This document shows, piece after piece, positions 24,803 to 32,999 of a stretch of 64,000 nucleotides of DNA. The translations under genes and the position numbers were made by a program. Every line of letters begins with the position of its first letter. The stretch's first letter is position 1. The DNA is from Arsenicicoccus sp. oral taxon 190 (GTDB lineage: Bacteria; Actinomycetota; Actinomycetes; Actinomycetales; Dermatophilaceae), in contig NZ_CP012070.1 of assembly GCF_001189535.1 (NCBI RefSeq), positions 2,542,001-2,606,000 of the forward strand, given 5' to 3'. Under the pieces are notes generated by a model, which was not told the origin of the DNA, did no database searches, and saw nothing but the letters and a program-made list of their open reading frames with translations.

Positions 24803-24808
24803 AGTGTA
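24803..24808 (-). promoter_or_regulatory. -10 box (TACACT, minus strand) of the isomerase gene, leaderless
   Basis: TACACT on the minus strand ends 7 bases before GTG 24795 and faces away from the TAGGCT box of the divergent gene 14 bases further right. Confidence 0.5.
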
Positions 24809-24821
24809 GGGACCGGCCGAC

Positions 24822-24827
24822 TAGGCT
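24822..24827 (+). promoter_or_regulatory. -10 box (TAGGCT) of the MBL-fold hydrolase gene, leaderless
   Basis: TAGGCT ends 6 bases before GTG 24834. Together with the minus-strand TACACT box it makes a very compact divergent promoter pair. Confidence 0.5.
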
Positions 24828-24833
24828 GACCTG

Positions 24834-25535
24834 GTGCTCGTACTCGCATTCCCCGCCCAGGCGTTCGGGACCAACTGCTACGTCGTCGCCCCCGCCGCGG
24901 GCGAGCAGGCGCTCGTCGTCGACCCCGGCATCGGTGTGGTCGACCAGCTGCGCGAGGTGCTCGCCGAGCACCGGCTCAAGCCCGCCGCGGTGCTGCTCAC
25001 CCACGGCCACCTCGACCACGTCTTCTCCGTGACGCCGGTGTGCACGACGGGCGACGACGCGGACCTTGCCGCCTACATCCACGCCGACGACCGCTACCGC
25101 CTGCAGGACCCGGCGGCCTCCCTGGACCCGCAGCTGGTGGCGATGTTCGAGCAGCAGTTCGGCGCGGCGTGGACCTGGCGCGAGCCGCCGGTGGTCGAGC
25201 AGGTGCGCGACCACCAGCACCTGGACCTCGCAGGCCTCGGCGTCGACGTGCTGCACGCACCCGGGCATACCGAGGGGTCGGTGATGTTCACGCTCCCCGG
25301 CGCGCCCGACGGTGTCCCCGTCGAGGCCTCCAGCACCGTGCTGGCCGGGGACGTGCTCTTCGCCGGCTCCATCGGACGCACCGACCTGCCCGGCGGCGAC
25401 CACGACGCGATGATGCGCAGCCTGCGCGAGGTCGTCCTGCCGCTGCCCGACGACGCCCTCATCCTCCCCGGCCACGGCCCCGCGACCACCATGGTCCGCG
25501 AGCGGGCCGCCAACCCCTACCTCACAGGACTCTGA
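24834..25535 (+). CDS. MBL-fold metallohydrolase (glyoxalase II-like)
   Basis: 233 residues. The metal-binding THGHLDH box (HxHxDH) lies near residue 60, a second His is in HAPGHTEGSV, Asp in LAGDVLFAGSIGRTDLPGGD and the last His in LPGHGPATT. This set, with GSIGRTD, marks the YcbL/glyoxalase II branch that hydrolyses thioesters. The gene precedes hisS by 6 bases, the common actinobacterial order. The exact thioester substrate is unknown. Confidence 0.88.
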   Translation: MLVLAFPAQAFGTNCYVVAPAAGEQALVVDPGIGVVDQLREVLAEHRLKPAAVLLTHGHLDHVFSVTPVCTTGDDADLAAYIHADDRYRLQDPAASLDPQLVAMFEQQFGAAWTWREPPVVEQVRDHQHLDLAGLGVDVLHAPGHTEGSVMFTLPGAPDGVPVEASSTVLAGDVLFAGSIGRTDLPGGDHDAMMRSLREVVLPLPDDALILPGHGPATTMVRERAANPYLTGL

Positions 25536-25541
25536 CACCAC

Positions 25542-26912
25542 ATGAGCACCAAGATCGCCCCGCTGTCCGGATTCCCCGAGTGGCTGCCCGCCGAGCGCGT
25601 GGTCGAGCAGGCGTTCCTCGACATCATCCGCGAGACCTTCGAGCTGCACGGCTTCGTGTCGGTCGAGACGCGCGCCGTCGAGCCCGTGTCCCGCCTGCTC
25701 GGCAAGGGCGGGGACGCCGACAAGGAGATCTACGGCGTCCACCGCCTCGCGGCTGACGGCGACTCCGGCGCCGACTCCGGCGCCGGCGCCGACGGCGATC
25801 CCGACAAGGCCCTCGGGCTCCACTTCGACCTGACCGTGCCGTTCGCGCGCTACGTCCTGGAGAACTCCGGCAAGCTGACCTTCCCCTTCCGCCGCTACCA
25901 GATCCAGAAGGTCTGGCGGGGGGAGCGGCCGCAGGAGGGGCGCTTCCGGGAGTTCACGCAGTGCGACATCGACATCGTCGACGCCGGCTCCCTGGCCGCG
26001 CACTACGAGGCCGAGATGCCGCTGGTCATCGCGGACGTCTTCAGCAAGCTGCCGATCGGCGACTACCGGATCCAGGTCAACAACCGCAAGATCCCCGAGG
26101 GCTTCTACCTCGGCCTCGGCCTCACCGACATCGTCGGGACGCTGCGCATCGTCGACAAGCTCGACAAGATCGGGCCGGAGGGCGTCACCGAGCTGCTGGC
26201 GGAGGCCGGCGCGACGGACGACCAGATCGGGCAGTGCCTCTCGCTCGCGGAGATCTCGTCGACGGACACGTCCTTCGCCGACCGGGTGCGCGCCCTGGGC
26301 GTCTCCCACCCCACCCTTGACGAGGGGCTGGCCGAGCTGACCGCGGTCATGGAGGCGGCCATGGCGCAGCGACCCGGCGTGCTCGTCGCCGACCTGCGCG
26401 TCGCGCGCGGCCTGGACTACTACACCGGGACCGTCTACGAGACCCAGCTGGTCGGCCACGAGTCCTACGGCTCGGTCTGCTCCGGTGGCCGGTATGACGC
26501 GTTGGCCTCCGACGGGCGCACCACCTACCCCGGTGTCGGGATCTCCATCGGCCTGTCCCGCCTGCTCGCCCGCCTCGTGTCGACCGGGGCGGTCCGGGCC
26601 TCGCGCCCGACGCCGACCTGCGTGGTCGTGGCGCTGGGTGTCGAGGAGGACCGTCCGCGTGCCCTGGCCGTGGCCGCCGAGCTGCGTGGGCGCGGCATCG
26701 CCACCGAGATCGCGCCCAGCGCAGCGAAGTTCGGCAAGCAGATCAAATTTGCGGACCGGCGCTCGATCCCCTTCGTGTGGTTCCTCGGGGCCGAGGGGGA
26801 CTCGGACTCCGTGAAGGACATCCGCTCAGGGGAGCAGGTCGACGCCGAGTCGGCCACCTGGACCCCGCCCGCCGAGGACCTGCGGCCCGTGCTGGAACGC
26901 GTCGAGGGCTGA
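25542..26912 (+). CDS. hisS: Histidyl-tRNA synthetase
   Basis: Class II aminoacyl-tRNA synthetase charging tRNA-His. In 456 residues it shows motif 2 FRRYQIQKVWRGERPQEGRF, the His-specific motif ARGLDYYTGTVYE, and motif 3 YPGVGISIGLSRLLARL, followed by the anticodon-binding domain. A short Asp/Gly/Ala-repeat insertion lies near residues 70-87 (DGDSGADSGAGADGDP), absent from most homologues. A 52-bp hairpin repeat follows the stop. Confidence 0.95.
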   Translation: MSTKIAPLSGFPEWLPAERVVEQAFLDIIRETFELHGFVSVETRAVEPVSRLLGKGGDADKEIYGVHRLAADGDSGADSGAGADGDPDKALGLHFDLTVPFARYVLENSGKLTFPFRRYQIQKVWRGERPQEGRFREFTQCDIDIVDAGSLAAHYEAEMPLVIADVFSKLPIGDYRIQVNNRKIPEGFYLGLGLTDIVGTLRIVDKLDKIGPEGVTELLAEAGATDDQIGQCLSLAEISSTDTSFADRVRALGVSHPTLDEGLAELTAVMEAAMAQRPGVLVADLRVARGLDYYTGTVYETQLVGHESYGSVCSGGRYDALASDGRTTYPGVGISIGLSRLLARLVSTGAVRASRPTPTCVVVALGVEEDRPRALAVAAELRGRGIATEIAPSAAKFGKQIKFADRRSIPFVWFLGAEGDSDSVKDIRSGEQVDAESATWTPPAEDLRPVLERVEG

Positions 26913-26940
26913 GCGTCCTCGCCCGAGTCGGGCGGCCGGG

Positions 26941-27096
26941 GCGACCACGACGTGCCCCAGGGGTGTGGTTGTGGTCGTTCTGGGGTGCTGGGGCGACCAC
27001 AACCTGTCCCGGGGGTGTGGTTGTGGTCGTTCTGGGGTGCTGGGGCGACCACGACGTGCCCCTGGGTGTGGTTGTCGTCGGCAGGCGGTGATGAGG
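26941..27096. repeat. 52-bp tandem repeat, three copies, with internal hairpins, after hisS
   Basis: Units begin at 26941, 26993 and 27045 with GCGACCAC. In the second unit GACCACAACC (26995-27004) and GGTTGTGGTC (27019-27028) are perfect inverted repeats; the other copies vary slightly. The array could act as a repeated terminator between hisS and the next gene. Confidence 0.8.
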
Positions 27097-27113
27097 CCGG
27101 CGGGCGGGCGGCA

Positions 27114-27119
27114 TACAGT
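27114..27119 (+). promoter_or_regulatory. -10 box (TACAGT), leaderless
   Basis: TACAGT ends 6 bases before ATG 27126 of the following membrane protein gene. Confidence 0.5.
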
Positions 27120-27125
27120 GCCCGT

Positions 27126-27734
27126 ATGACGATGTCCGGGGGGACGTGGCAGCAGCAGGAGCAACGACGCCAGGCCGTCTCCCGAGAGGCCCGCACCCTC
27201 CCGCGCGAGCCGTCGTCCTGGGGACCGCGGCTCGCGCTCGGGCTCGCCACCGTCGCCTGGCTCGCAACGCTCGTGTGGCTGGTCGCCACGCTGCCCGAGC
27301 GGGTGCCGACGCACTGGGGCACCGGACCGGCCCCCGACGGCTGGTCCAGCCGCGCGTCGGCGCTCGCGATGTCGGCGCTGCTGCCGCCGGCGGTCGCCTA
27401 CCCGATGATCTGGCTGTCCCGGCTGGCGCTGGTCTGGCCGGACGGGATCAACGTGCCTCACAAGGAGTGGTGGCTGGAGCGGCCGCGGCGGCTGGTGAGG
27501 TTCGAACGGCTGGTGCGCGAGGACATGATGCTGGTGTCGGCGGCCACGGTCGGGCTGCTCGCGGCCGCCGACGTGCAGATCGGGGTCGCCGCGCACCGTC
27601 CCGGCGGCGAGGTGCCGGAGTGGACCTTCCCGGTGACGCTGGTCGGCTTCCTCGCGGTCATCGGCGTGGTCGTGGCCCGGATGGGTCTCGGACGCCGATA
27701 CCGGCCCCGCGACGACGACCCCGATCTGGAGTGA
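27126..27734 (+). CDS. DUF1648 domain membrane protein
   Basis: 202 residues with about four membrane segments. After TM1 comes LPERVPTHWGTGPAPDGW, the DUF1648 signature (P-x-H-W/F-x-x-x-G-x-P). The N-terminal 35 residues are polar and Gln/Arg-rich. It begins after a TACAGT box without a Shine-Dalgarno. The family is of unknown function and occurs beside regulators and transporters; here it stands alone, with a convergent DinB-type gene downstream. Confidence 0.8.
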   Translation: MTMSGGTWQQQEQRRQAVSREARTLPREPSSWGPRLALGLATVAWLATLVWLVATLPERVPTHWGTGPAPDGWSSRASALAMSALLPPAVAYPMIWLSRLALVWPDGINVPHKEWWLERPRRLVRFERLVREDMMLVSAATVGLLAAADVQIGVAAHRPGGEVPEWTFPVTLVGFLAVIGVVVARMGLGRRYRPRDDDPDLE

Positions 27735-27755
27735 GGGGCGGGCGGCCGGCGTCCG

Positions 27756-28304
27756 TCACGACGCCGCGGGGTCCCACACCTCCCGCCCGGCGGCGCGCGC
27801 CTCGAGGTCAGGGACGAGCCGGCCGTCGAGCTGCTCTCGCAGGATGTCGGCGTGGCCGGCGTGCCGGGCGAGCTCCTCGACCAGGTGCAGCATCTCGTAG
27901 CGCCGAGTCCCCATCATCGCCGGCAGCCCGTCCCACGGCGCGGGCGGCTGCAGCGACTCCTCGTCCGGGTCCGAGCGCAGCGTGCGCTCGCGGCAGGCCG
28001 CCCGCCAGTGGTCCAGCTCGGCCAGGACCTCGGCGAGGGTGTGCCGCTCGTCGAACGCGAACGAGTCCATGAACGCGTGGTAGCCCGCCTCGTCGATCTC
28101 ACCGGAGCGCCCGCCCTCGGCATGCTGGCGCAGGACATAGGTGACGTGGCGCAGCAGTCCGCCCAGGCACAGCTCGCTGCGTGCCGGCCGCTGCCGCGCC
28201 TGGTCGTCGGTCAGGTCGGCCGCGCTGGCCCGTAGCGCGTCGACCTGGGAGTCGGCGTAGCCCGCGAGCATGTGGACCTCGGGGTCGGTCGTCGGTGCAT
28301 ACAT
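27756..28304 (-). CDS. DinB/DUF664-family protein (mycothiol-dependent enzyme fold)
   Basis: 182 residues forming the four-helix DinB fold. Metal-ligand candidates are His in LCLGGLLRHVTYVLRQHAEG and the pair in EMLHLVEELARHAGHADILR, the HxxxHxGHxDxLRE pattern of DUF664/DinB_2 proteins. Actinobacterial members often use mycothiol in transferase or isomerase reactions. AAGGAGA lies before ATG 28304 on the minus strand. It is divergent from the WYL regulator, sharing a 143-base intergenic region with a palindromic operator. Substrate unknown. Confidence 0.82.
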   Translation of the reverse strand: MYAPTTDPEVHMLAGYADSQVDALRASAADLTDDQARQRPARSELCLGGLLRHVTYVLRQHAEGGRSGEIDEAGYHAFMDSFAFDERHTLAEVLAELDHWRAACRERTLRSDPDEESLQPPAPWDGLPAMMGTRRYEMLHLVEELARHAGHADILREQLDGRLVPDLEARAAGREVWDPAAS

Positions 28305-28406
28305 CAGCGGATCTCCTTGTCGGTTAGGGTGTCTCGGTGGTCGTAGAGGTCTCGGACCAGGGCGATCTCGGCGCCGTGGGTGGATGGCTCCACGGTCTCC
28401 ACCCAT

Positions 28407-28425
28407 GCGGACACCTTCTGTCCGC
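28407..28425. promoter_or_regulatory. Inverted repeat GCGGACA-N5-TGTCCGC upstream of the WYL regulator
   Basis: Perfect 7-bp arms at 28407-28413 and 28419-28425. It lies between the divergent DinB and WYL genes, 10 bases before a CAGGAT -10 box (28435-28440) that ends 7 bases before ATG 28448. It is a likely operator for autoregulation and control of the DinB gene. Confidence 0.55.
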
Positions 28426-28447
28426 GATCTCCGGCAGGATGTGCCGT

Positions 28448-29440
28448 ATGGCGGACACCACCGCGCGGGCGCTGCGCCTGCTGTCCCTGCTCCAGTCCCG
28501 GCCGGTGTGGAGCGGTCGGGAGCTGGTCGACGAGCTCGCCGTCACCGACCGGACGCTGCGGCGCGACGTGCTGCGGCTGCGCGACCTCGGCTACCGGGTG
28601 GAGTCCACAGCCGGCTCCGGCGGGGGATATCGCCTGGTCACGGGGCGAGAGCTGCCGCCGCTGCTGCTGGAGGACGACGAGGCGGTGGCGCTCGGCGTCG
28701 CGCTGCGGCTGGCCACCCAGGCGACGGTCGAGGGCATCGAGGAGGCGTCGGCGCGGGCTCTCGGCAAGCTCGAGCAGGTGATGCCCGCGCCGCTGCGCGA
28801 GCAGGTGGCAGCGCTGCAGACGACGACGGTGACGCTGCCGGCCGGGGGCGAGCGGGTCGACGTGGGGGCCGTCACCGCGCTGTCGTCAGCGGCCCGGGGC
28901 CGGCTGCAGGCGCGGTTCGGCTACCGGACGCGGACGGGCCGGCAGGGGGAGCGGCGCGTCGAGCCCTACCACCTCGTGGTGGCCGGGCGCCGGTGGTACC
29001 TCCTGGCCTTCGACCTGGACCGGGACGACTGGCGCGTCTTCCGCGTGGACCGCATGTCGCGGATCCACGTCACCACCTGGCGGTTCGTGCCGCGCGACTG
29101 CCCCGACCCGGCCGAGCACGTCCAGCGGTCCATCGGCGTGGAGGGGTACCGCCACCGCGTCGTGGTGCGGCTCGCCGCCTCGGTCGAGCAGGTCCGCGAG
29201 CAGGTGCCCGCCACCATGGGCACGGTCGTCCCGGACGGGCCCGACCACTGCGTGCTCACCGCGGGGGCGGACGACCTGGCCGCCGCGGCCTGGCACGTCC
29301 TGCGCCTGGCCGACGAGGTGGAGGTGCGGTCACCGCCGGAGCTGCGCGAGCACCTGGCCGTCCTCGCGGCGCGAGCCGCCGGCGCGGCCGGCCCAGCGGC
29401 CCACAGACAGGTCACACCTGCCACGTCTGAGCGGATCTGA
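28448..29440 (+). CDS. WYL-domain transcriptional regulator with N-terminal HTH
   Basis: 330 residues. The N-terminal HTH_11/DeoR-like helix-turn-helix reads SGRELVDELAVTDRTLRRDV and is followed by GYRVESTAGSGGGYRL. The WYL domain holds VAGRRWYLLAFDLDRDDWR near residue 180, with the W-Y-L triplet intact. A C-terminal WCX-type extension completes the protein. WYL proteins sense small ligands or nucleic acids. ATG 28448 follows a CAGGAT box by 7 bases; the frame is open further upstream but without a recognisable start signal. Confidence 0.85.
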   Translation: MADTTARALRLLSLLQSRPVWSGRELVDELAVTDRTLRRDVLRLRDLGYRVESTAGSGGGYRLVTGRELPPLLLEDDEAVALGVALRLATQATVEGIEEASARALGKLEQVMPAPLREQVAALQTTTVTLPAGGERVDVGAVTALSSAARGRLQARFGYRTRTGRQGERRVEPYHLVVAGRRWYLLAFDLDRDDWRVFRVDRMSRIHVTTWRFVPRDCPDPAEHVQRSIGVEGYRHRVVVRLAASVEQVREQVPATMGTVVPDGPDHCVLTAGADDLAAAAWHVLRLADEVEVRSPPELREHLAVLAARAAGAAGPAAHRQVTPATSERI

Positions 29441-29535
29441 CGTGGCATTCGTGACCGATCTGTGCGGGGCCGACGCTCGACGAGCCGGCCGGGCGCCGCA
29501 GCGCCAGCCGCAACCACAGCCGCCCTCCGGTCGCG

Positions 29536-30165
29536 TCAGCGCGGCGGGGCCGCCGGCGTGCCGGCAGGGGGCCGCAGCCCGTGGTGCGCGAGCTCCAACA
29601 CGGCGAGCTGCCGCACCACCTCGGGGTCGCGCCGCCGCCAGGCGCCGGCCGGGTCGTCGCTGATCCGCGCCAGCACCGGCAGCGGTTGCCCGGCGATGGC
29701 CCGCAGCGCGAAGAGGTCCAGGTCGGCGTCGGCGTCCACGAACCGCTGCGCCGCCGCCGACCGCCGCGCGAACGCCACCCGGCGCCATACCCACAGCAGC
29801 CCCACCACGAGGATCGGGATCGCCGCGAGCAGCACGCCGAGCAGGGTGGCGACGTCGTGGATGCGCTGCACGAGGTCCGCGGAGGAGCGCGCGATGCCGT
29901 CCCCGGTGCCCGACGCCCGCTCGAAGGGCACCTGCAACCGGTCGCCGACCAGCGGGACGTCGCTCACCGACGCCCCCGCCTCCCGCAGCGTGCGGCTGAG
30001 GTCGGTGGCCCGGCCCTCGATCCCCACGACCGGCTCGGCCAGGGCCACCACCATGTCGTGCACCAGCCGGCCGACCCACACCCACACGGCGATCCATGCC
30101 AGGAGCAGCAGGTCGCCCAGCACCTGGGCGAGGCGGCGGGAGGGGGTCTCGGCATACAGGCTCAT
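29536..30165 (-). CDS. Membrane protein of unknown function with two transmembrane helices
   Basis: 209 residues. Helix 1 is near residues 15-40 (LLLLAWIAVWVWVGRLVHDM). An extracytoplasmic loop of about 60 residues follows, then helix 2 near 105-125 (LLGVLLAAIPILVVGLLWVW) and a cytoplasmic tail with DLDLFALRAIAGQPLPVL, a block that recurs in actinobacterial homologues. No catalytic motif is recognised. It is divergent from ald. The 95 bases between it and the WYL gene hold nothing recognisable. Confidence 0.7.
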   Translation of the reverse strand: MSLYAETPSRRLAQVLGDLLLLAWIAVWVWVGRLVHDMVVALAEPVVGIEGRATDLSRTLREAGASVSDVPLVGDRLQVPFERASGTGDGIARSSADLVQRIHDVATLLGVLLAAIPILVVGLLWVWRRVAFARRSAAAQRFVDADADLDLFALRAIAGQPLPVLARISDDPAGAWRRRDPEVVRQLAVLELAHHGLRPPAGTPAAPPR

Positions 30166-30313
30166 GCGCCCCAGTGTCCCTAGACCCACCCCCGATGGGC
30201 GCACGACATGGCCGTGGCTAGACTCGTGGATGCGAGGCACCTGGCCACCGCCACGGTGCAGGGAGCAGGAGCGATCGGGGCCGACGGCGTCCCCGGATAT
30301 GACAGGAGCAGTC

Positions 30314-31429
30314 ATGAAGGTTGGCATCCCCCGCGAGATCAAGAACAACGAGTTCCGGGTGGCCATCACCCCCTCGGGCGTCCATGAGCTGGTGGTGCAC
30401 GGCCACGACGTCGTGGTCGAGAAGGGCGCCGGGCTCGGCTCGTCCATCACCGACGAGGACTACACCTCCGCCGGCGCCACCATCATCGACTCCGCCGACG
30501 ACGTGTGGGCCCAGGCCGACATGATCCTCAAGGTCAAGGAGCCCATCGAGGCCGAGTACCACCGGATGCGCGAGGGTCAGACGCTCTTCACCTACCTGCA
30601 CCTGGCCGCCGACCGGCCGCTGACCGAGGAGCTCAAGAAGCGCAAGGTCACCGCCATCGCCTACGAGACCGTGCAGCTGCCCGACCGGTCGCTGCCGCTG
30701 CTCGCGCCTATGTCCGAGGTGGCCGGCCGGCTCGCGTCCCAGGTGGGCGCCTACTACCTGATGAAGACCAACGGCGGCCGCGGCGTGCTGATGGGCGGTG
30801 TCCCGGGCGTGCAGGGCGCCAACGTCGTCGTCCTCGGTGCCGGCGTCGCGGGCCTCAACGCCGCGCAGATCGCCGTGGGCATGCACGCCCGCGTGAAGAT
30901 GCTCGACATCAACGTCGCGCGGCTGCGCTACCTCGACGCGATCTACCACGGGCACATGCAGACCATCACCTCCAACGCCCTCGAGGTCGCCAACGCCATC
31001 CGGGAGGCCGACCTCGTCATCGGTGCGGTCCTGGTGCCCGGCGCCAAGGCCCCCAAGCTCGTGTCCAACGAGCTGGTCTCGCAGATGCGCCCCGGCTCGG
31101 TGCTCGTGGACATCGCCATCGACCAGGGCGGCTGCTTCGAGGACTCGCGGCCGACGACCCACGCCGACCCGGTCTTCACGGTGCACCGGTCCACGATGTA
31201 CTGCGTCGCCAACATGCCGGGGTCCGTGGCCAACACGTCGACCTACGCCCTGACCAACGCCACGCTGCCCTACGCCGTCGCGCTCGCCGACAAGGGCTGG
31301 CGCGACGCGCTCAAGGGTGACCACGCGCTGGCGCTCGGCCTCAACACCTACGACGGCGACGTCACCTTCCACGGTGTCGCCGAGGCCTTCGACATGGAGT
31401 GCGTCGAGCTCGACGAGGTGCTGCGCTGA
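30314..31429 (+). CDS. ald: Alanine dehydrogenase
   Basis: NAD-dependent oxidative deamination of L-alanine to pyruvate and ammonia, or the reverse. The 371-residue protein has the family N-terminus MKVGIPREIKNNEFRVAITP, substrate residues in LFTYLHLAADRPL, the Rossmann nucleotide loop VVLGAGVAGLNAAQIA and the active-site segment IDQGGCFEDSRPTTH. CAGGAG lies 5 bases before the ATG. The 3' end overlaps the recombinase gene. This ald-xerD-parA-scpAB order is common in actinobacteria. Confidence 0.96.
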   Translation: MKVGIPREIKNNEFRVAITPSGVHELVVHGHDVVVEKGAGLGSSITDEDYTSAGATIIDSADDVWAQADMILKVKEPIEAEYHRMREGQTLFTYLHLAADRPLTEELKKRKVTAIAYETVQLPDRSLPLLAPMSEVAGRLASQVGAYYLMKTNGGRGVLMGGVPGVQGANVVVLGAGVAGLNAAQIAVGMHARVKMLDINVARLRYLDAIYHGHMQTITSNALEVANAIREADLVIGAVLVPGAKAPKLVSNELVSQMRPGSVLVDIAIDQGGCFEDSRPTTHADPVFTVHRSTMYCVANMPGSVANTSTYALTNATLPYAVALADKGWRDALKGDHALALGLNTYDGDVTFHGVAEAFDMECVELDEVLR

Positions 31430-32376
31430 CGCCGGAGCGCGCCATCCGCGGGTGGCTGGACCACCTGACCGTGGAGCGGGGCGTGTCCGCCAACACGCTC
31501 ACGTCCTACTCCCGGGACATGCGCCGCTACCAGGACTACCTGCAGCAGCGAGGCGCCCCCGACATCGCCCAGGTGCGCGAGGAGGACGTTGCGTCCTTCC
31601 TCGCGCACCTGCGCACGTCGGCGCCGGGGGAGGGCGACGCTCCCGCCCGGCGGCCCTTGTCGGCGTCCTCGGCGGCTCGCACCCTCATCGCGGTCCGCGG
31701 GCTGCACCGCTGGCTGCTCCTCGAGGGGGTCACCGCCGTCGACCCGGCCCGGGAGGTGCGCCCGCCGGCGACCGGCACCCGGCTCCCCAAGGCGATCGGC
31801 ATCGGCGAGGTCGAGCGGCTGCTGGACGCGGCCTCGGTGGGTGACCCTCCCGAGTCGTTGCGCGACCGGGCGCTGCTGGAGGTGCTCTACGCCACCGGCG
31901 CCCGCGTGTCGGAGGCCGTCGGGCTGGACCTCGACGACCTCCCCGGCGCGGACGTGCCGGACGACGAGGCCGTGGTCCGGCTGCTCGGCAAGGGCGGCAA
32001 GGAGCGGCTGGTGCCCCTGGGCTCGTTCGCGCGCGAGGCGCTCTCGGCGTATGTCGTCCGCGCCCGCCCGACCCTCGCGGCCAGGGGATCCGGCGGGGCT
32101 GCGGTCTTCCTCAACCAGCGCGGACGACGGCTGTCCCGACAGAGCGTGTGGGCCGTCCTCCAGGCGACCGCCGCCCGCGCCGGGCTGAGCGAGCACGTCT
32201 CGCCGCACACGCTGCGGCACTCCTTCGCGACCCACCTGCTCGACGGGGGCGCGGACGTCCGGGTCGTCCAGGAGCTGCTCGGCCACGCCTCGGTCACGAC
32301 GACGCAGATCTACACGCTGGTCACCGTGCAGCGACTGCGAGAGGTGTATGCCGAGTCGCACCCGCGGGCCCGGTGA
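31399..32376 (+). CDS. xerD: Site-specific tyrosine recombinase XerD
   Basis: XerD resolves chromosome dimers with XerC at dif. In 325 residues the N-terminal SAM-like DNA-binding domain (RAIRGWLDHLTVERGVSANT) precedes the catalytic domain with R in ATGARVSEAVGL, K in GKGGKERLVPLG, HTLRHSFATHLL (HxxR) and the nucleophile in TTTQIYTLV. GTG 31399 would overlap ald by 31 bases; CTG 31426, with a CTGA overlap of the ald stop, is an in-frame alternative. No ATG is available before the conserved N-terminus. Confidence 0.93.
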   Translation: MRRARRGAALTPERAIRGWLDHLTVERGVSANTLTSYSRDMRRYQDYLQQRGAPDIAQVREEDVASFLAHLRTSAPGEGDAPARRPLSASSAARTLIAVRGLHRWLLLEGVTAVDPAREVRPPATGTRLPKAIGIGEVERLLDAASVGDPPESLRDRALLEVLYATGARVSEAVGLDLDDLPGADVPDDEAVVRLLGKGGKERLVPLGSFAREALSAYVVRARPTLAARGSGGAAVFLNQRGRRLSRQSVWAVLQATAARAGLSEHVSPHTLRHSFATHLLDGGADVRVVQELLGHASVTTTQIYTLVTVQRLREVYAESHPRAR

Positions 32377-32384
32377 GGCGCCGC

Positions 32385-32390
32385 TAGCCT
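32385..32390 (+). promoter_or_regulatory. -10 box (TAGCCT), leaderless
   Basis: TAGCCT ends 7 bases before GTG 32398. Confidence 0.5.
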
Positions 32391-32397
32391 GAGGGGT

Positions 32398-32904
32398 GTG
32401 ATGCTGCCCGAGTGGTTGGTGTGGTGGGCGCTGCCCCCGGCGCAGCGGTACCTCCGTCGCCGCTCGCCGATGCCACCGATGGGCACCGAGCTGCCGCGCG
32501 GGTCGGCGCCATACGTGCCGCTCACCGAGGAGCCGCTCGACGCCGCGGAGCTGGCCCGGTGGCAGGCGGACCACCCGATGCCCGAGCCGGACGAGGCGGA
32601 CCTCGAGCGGGAGAGGCGTGACGCGGACGCAGCCCGTGCCCGCTGGAGCCCCCGGGCCAGGGAGTGTGCGGAGCAGGTCGTCCGCACCGGTCGGGGGAGC
32701 GTCGACGACGTGCCGGGGGTGGCGCTCGAGGCGCGGCTCGCGAGGTTCTGGTGGGGGAGCTCCGTGGTCGAGGTGGAGGCCTGGAGCCTCGACGGGTCCG
32801 CCGGGAGCAGCTGTGCCGCCGTCGTCGCTCGTGGCTCCGGTCCCGACGTGGTCGACGAGGTGGCGCTGCAGGTCGCCGTGGCGCTGGCGCAGGTCGCCAC
32901 GTGA
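32398..32904 (+). CDS. Hypothetical protein between xerD and parA
   Basis: 168 residues, no recognised family. The N-terminus is Trp- and Pro-rich (MLPEWLVWWALPPAQRY), the middle is acidic and helical, and the C-terminus holds a small hydrophobic beta-like stretch (WWGSSVVEVEAWSLDG). There is no signal peptide or clear membrane helix. GTG 32398 or the adjoining ATG 32401 could start it; a TAGCCT box at the leaderless distance supports the GTG. Codon use is like the neighbours. Its place suggests a co-conserved but unstudied gene. Confidence 0.6.
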   Translation: MMLPEWLVWWALPPAQRYLRRRSPMPPMGTELPRGSAPYVPLTEEPLDAAELARWQADHPMPEPDEADLERERRDADAARARWSPRARECAEQVVRTGRGSVDDVPGVALEARLARFWWGSSVVEVEAWSLDGSAGSSCAAVVARGSGPDVVDEVALQVAVALAQVAT

Positions 32905-32911
32905 CCGAAGT

Positions 32912-32940
32912 GTGATCACGCACCGTGGTCACGGTAAGGT
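32912..32940 (+). promoter_or_regulatory. Promoter region of parA-scpA-scpB
   Basis: GTGATC (32912-32917) and TAAGGT (32935-32940) are separated by 17 bases. The region also contains the palindrome GTGATCAC and nearby GTGACC/GGTCAC half-sites, which may bind a regulator. Predicted leader about 55 bases to GTG 33000. Confidence 0.45.
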
Positions 32941-32999
32941 CACGTCTGACTGATCTGCGCGACGCAGACCGCCGCACGAGCGTGGGAGATGATCGACCG

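Noticed and set aside
26941..27096. CRISPR array after hisS
   Set aside because: The three 52-bp units are contiguous without spacers and no cas gene is present.
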